From the NCBI GenBank assembly GCA_000424365.1, contig AUJT01000001.1, positions 124,001 to 188,000 of the forward strand: 64,000 nt of DNA, written 5' to 3'. The notes beneath the pieces were generated by a model, which had not been told where the DNA came from, searched no databases, and saw nothing but the letters and a program-made list of their open reading frames with translations. Made by a program: the position numbers and the translations under genes. Below are positions 61,567 through 64,000 of this stretch, piece by piece. Every line of letters starts with the position of its first letter. The stretch's first letter is position 1. The DNA is from Lachnospiraceae bacterium NK4A144. GTDB taxonomy: Bacteria; Bacillota; Clostridia; Lachnospirales; Lachnospiraceae.

Positions 61567-62309
61567 TGGCATATATAGAGCTTAAGAATGTAAATAAATA
61601 TTTTGATAATAACGGTGAAGAATTTCAGGTTCTTAAAAATATCGATCTTGATATAAATAAGGGCGAATTCATTTGTTTTGTAGGTGCCAGCGGATGCGGA
61701 AAGAGTACTCTTTTAAGATCCATCGCCGGACTTGAAGTAAAGTATGAAGGAACGATCACCGTTGACGGTAAAGAGATAAAAAAGCCGGAAAAGCAGCGTG
61801 GAATGGTATTTCAGGAACCGCGTCTTTTCCCCTGGATGAATGTCAGCCAGAATATTGGTTATGTCCTTGATACAAAAGATAAGGAAGAAAAGAAACGAAA
61901 GGTTTCTGAGTTTATAAATATGGTCGGACTCCGAGGATTTGAGACAGCGCTTCCTAAGGAATTGTCCGGAGGAATGGCTCAGAGAGCAGGCATAGCCCGT
62001 GCACTTGCAAATGAGCCGGAAGTCCTGCTTATGGATGAACCCTTTGGAGCACTTGATGCGCTTACAAAGATACAGCTCCAGCAGACAGTCAGACGGATCC
62101 ATAATGAAAGTCATCAGACGACCATCATGGTCACTCATGATATAGAAGAAGCAGTGTACCTTGCTGACAAGATCGTTATTTTTACAAACAGACCGGGTTC
62201 CATCCGAAAGATCATCAATGTAGATCTGCCGGAGGACAGAGACAGAAACAGTCTGGAATTTGTAAATGTCAGAAAGAAAGTATTTGATGCGATCACGATC
62301 AGCGCATGA
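61566..62309 (+). CDS. Sulfonate/taurine/nitrate-type ABC ATPase
   Basis: A 247-residue ATPase of the SsuB/TauB class. Walker A GASGCGKST, Q-loop VFQEPRLFPWM, signature LSGGMAQRAGIARAL, Walker B LLMDEPFGALD and H-loop THDIEEA are all intact. Stop and start overlap with the permease (TAATG). Confidence 0.95.
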   Translation: MAYIELKNVNKYFDNNGEEFQVLKNIDLDINKGEFICFVGASGCGKSTLLRSIAGLEVKYEGTITVDGKEIKKPEKQRGMVFQEPRLFPWMNVSQNIGYVLDTKDKEEKKRKVSEFINMVGLRGFETALPKELSGGMAQRAGIARALANEPEVLLMDEPFGALDALTKIQLQQTVRRIHNESHQTTIMVTHDIEEAVYLADKIVIFTNRPGSIRKIINVDLPEDRDRNSLEFVNVRKKVFDAITISA

Positions 62310-62363
62310 TCAGGAAAAAACGGCAATATCCGGTAAGATAAATAGTTTCATGTGGAGGAGATT

Positions 62364-63416
62364 ATGAAAAAGAAAGTAGTATCAGTGATGCTTGCAGGCA
62401 TCATGGCAATGACTATGCTTTCAGCATGTGGAAGCAAGAGCTCATCAGCAGGAAGTGAAGCAAACACCGAAGCAAAGACAACAACTGAGGAAAGCGCAGA
62501 AACAGCTGCCGCATCCGCAGCATCCGGTACAGAGGGTGTCACAGATACCGAAGTAAATATCGCTATGCAGCCCTCAGGTGCTTTTATCCCGTTTATGATC
62601 GCCAGAGAAGAGGGATGGCTTGAGGAATCTCTTTCGGAGTATGGTGTCACAGTAAACTGGAATGATTTTGAATCAGGCCCGCCGATGAATGAGTCAATGG
62701 CAGCAGGAAGCTCTGATATTGGTTTCCTCGGAGATGTTCCGGCTGTATCCGCTATCGCAGCAGGTCAGGACAATGTAGCTATCGCTATCGCAGCTGAGGG
62801 AACAAATGCGTATGCGCTCCTTGTTCCGGCTGATTCAGATGTGGAGTCTGTAGCTGATCTCAAGGGTCAGACAGTATCCACTGTTATCGGTTCAACAGGC
62901 CACAACCTTATGGAAAAGCTCCTTTCAGATGCAGGTCTTGATATCAATACAGATGTTAACTTTGTAAATATCAATGCAGGTGACGCAGGAACAGTTCTTT
63001 CAACAGGTCAGGCTGCAGCAGTTACCATCTGGGAGCCGAATGTAACACGTCTCATCGAGAACGGTACAGCTAAGCCTCTTGCATATGCCCATGATACAGA
63101 TCTCCTCGGAGTTAACCCTATCATGGCAAACAGAGAGTTTGCTGAGTCAAATCCGGTTATCATCAATGCTATCGTAGATGCATATAAGAGAGGTGTTGAG
63201 GAATTACCGAACCTTAGCGGTGATACTCTCAAGTCTATCGCAGAGTATCTCTCACTTGATGAAGCTCAGGTAGCTACTGTTGCAGGAAACTGGGATTACA
63301 CAGTTGATATTACAGATAAGGACGTTGCCGGTCTTAATGACACTATTGATTTCCTTGTAAAGATCGGTAATCTGACAGACAGCTACGATTTTGCAGAGCA
63401 CGTTTATGGAAAATAA
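62364..63416 (+). CDS. Sulfonate/taurine-type substrate-binding lipoprotein
   Basis: A 350-residue NMT1/SsuA-like lipoprotein. The signal peptide ends in the lipobox LSAC. A Ser/Thr/Ala/Glu linker follows, then the binding fold (VNIAMQPSGAFIPFMIAREEGW, GSSDIGFLGDVPAVSAIAAG, TVIGSTGHNLMEKLL). GAFIPF and DIGFLGDVPA are typical of sulfonate/taurine binders. ATG 62364 has GGAGGAG upstream. The stop lies within the start of the activase gene, an 11-nt overlap. Confidence 0.93.
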   Translation: MKKKVVSVMLAGIMAMTMLSACGSKSSSAGSEANTEAKTTTEESAETAAASAASGTEGVTDTEVNIAMQPSGAFIPFMIAREEGWLEESLSEYGVTVNWNDFESGPPMNESMAAGSSDIGFLGDVPAVSAIAAGQDNVAIAIAAEGTNAYALLVPADSDVESVADLKGQTVSTVIGSTGHNLMEKLLSDAGLDINTDVNFVNINAGDAGTVLSTGQAAAVTIWEPNVTRLIENGTAKPLAYAHDTDLLGVNPIMANREFAESNPVIINAIVDAYKRGVEELPNLSGDTLKSIAEYLSLDEAQVATVAGNWDYTVDITDKDVAGLNDTIDFLVKIGNLTDSYDFAEHVYGK

Positions 63417-64000
63417 GGCATCAGGCCTTGTCTTTAACATACAGAGGTTCACCATCAGTGACGGTCCGGGACTTAGAACAGAGCTTTTTCTTAAGGGATG
63501 TCCCTTAAGATGCCGTTGGTGTTCTAATCCCGAGAGCTGGATGGATCATCCTGAACCCGGTATATATCCGACAAAATGCATAGGAACCGATAAGTGTGGC
63601 AGATGTCGTTTATCAGATGGTCACGAAGCCTTGAGATTTAATGAAAATGTGATCAGCGGCTATGACAGGCAGCATAGTGCTGACGCACTGAAATGTGCAG
63701 AAAAATGTCCTGCTGATGCAATTAAAGTTTGGGGCATAAAAAGATCTGTTTCCGAATGCATGGATATTATACGTAAGGATAAAGGATATTATGAACGATC
63801 AGGGGGCGGCGTTACCATTTCAGGTGGCGAGCCCCTTTTGCAAACTAATTTTGTGAAAGAAATCCTTTCTGCATGTAAAGATGAGGATATTAATACATGT
63901 GTGGAATCATGTCTTCATGTGGAGTATGAAGCGGTTGAAAAGGTGCTTCCGGTCACGGATATTTTTATCTCTGATATAAAACACATGAATGACGAAATTC
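63406..64000 (+). CDS. Glycyl-radical-enzyme activating protein, N-terminal part (cut by window edge)
   Basis: The first 198 codons of a radical-SAM activase of the PFL-activase class. The cluster motif is GCPLRCRWCSNPES (CX3CX2C). A ferredoxin-like insert follows with two cysteine groups (CIGTDKCGRC and CAEKCPADAI), as in activases of glycerol, choline and sulfonate lyases. GGGVTISGGEPLLQ is intact. The gene runs off the right edge. Its coupling to a sulfonate-type transporter makes an isethionate or related C-S lyase partner plausible. Confidence 0.92.
   Translation, partial: MENKASGLVFNIQRFTISDGPGLRTELFLKGCPLRCRWCSNPESWMDHPEPGIYPTKCIGTDKCGRCRLSDGHEALRFNENVISGYDRQHSADALKCAEKCPADAIKVWGIKRSVSECMDIIRKDKGYYERSGGGVTISGGEPLLQTNFVKEILSACKDEDINTCVESCLHVEYEAVEKVLPVTDIFISDIKHMNDEI

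Overview
The window looks like chromosomal DNA of a Clostridia bacterium, most probably a Lachnospiraceae member of the Butyrivibrio/Lachnospira/Roseburia type. I infer this from the moderate-to-low GC content, AGGAGG-type ribosome sites, the DUF512-der-plsY-gpsA gene order, a clostridial-type PRPP synthetase, a Cache-type chemoreceptor and the style of the housekeeping proteins. No rRNA, tRNA, CRISPR array, integrase or insertion sequence was found.

Layout. Positions 1-9.5 kb are housekeeping: the start of prs (minus strand), DUF512 radical-SAM-like protein, der, plsY, gpsA, metF (minus), a stand-alone receiver, an RsuA-family pseudouridine synthase and ligA. A Cache-HAMP protein without a chemotaxis signalling tip follows (9.7-11.2 kb), closed by a terminator. 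Positions 11.2-47.5 kb hold one very long, plus-strand contractile injection system (eCIS) locus. It starts behind a structured leader and ends at a strong terminator. Its core is recognisable: sheath, three gp19-like tube paralogues, a small tail-assembly protein, DUF6760, LysM baseplate protein, separate hub and spike, gp25, two baseplate-J proteins, gpI-like protein, Pvc16/DUF4255 cap, DUF4280 PAAR-like tip and AAA+ ATPase.

Two things stand out in this locus. First, the DUF6760 reading frame has no usable start. It is entered by a canonical -1 slippery heptamer (T TTT TTA) 16 nt before the stop of the preceding gene, which is the arrangement of lambda-type G/GT tail chaperones. Second, the structural genes are interleaved with membrane and regulatory proteins that look like degenerate enzymes: a kinase-like protein, a four-TM class III cyclase-like protein lacking a metal aspartate, a SpoIIE/PP2C-like protein lacking conserved acidic residues, and a membrane-anchored MORN-repeat protein with a TolC-like helical tail. 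I infer that these form an envelope-linked control or anchoring module for the injection machine. Also present are a 1.3-kb-residue repetitive low-complexity protein, a YbjN/secretion-chaperone-like protein, a tandem GNAT protein and a Lys/Glu-rich possible cargo.

Downstream (47.6-53.7 kb) is a MacAB-type ABC exporter with its own two-component system. After it come a phosphoribosyltransferase, a small unknown protein, a region of palindromic repeats, a PAS-GAF protein and a complete Cache chemoreceptor. These are followed by a C39-like peptidase/AMP-ligase/XRE operon. The window ends with a sulfonate/taurine-type ABC transporter behind two operator-like dyads, running into the start of a glycyl-radical-enzyme activase. 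That pairing suggests anaerobic sulfonate use.
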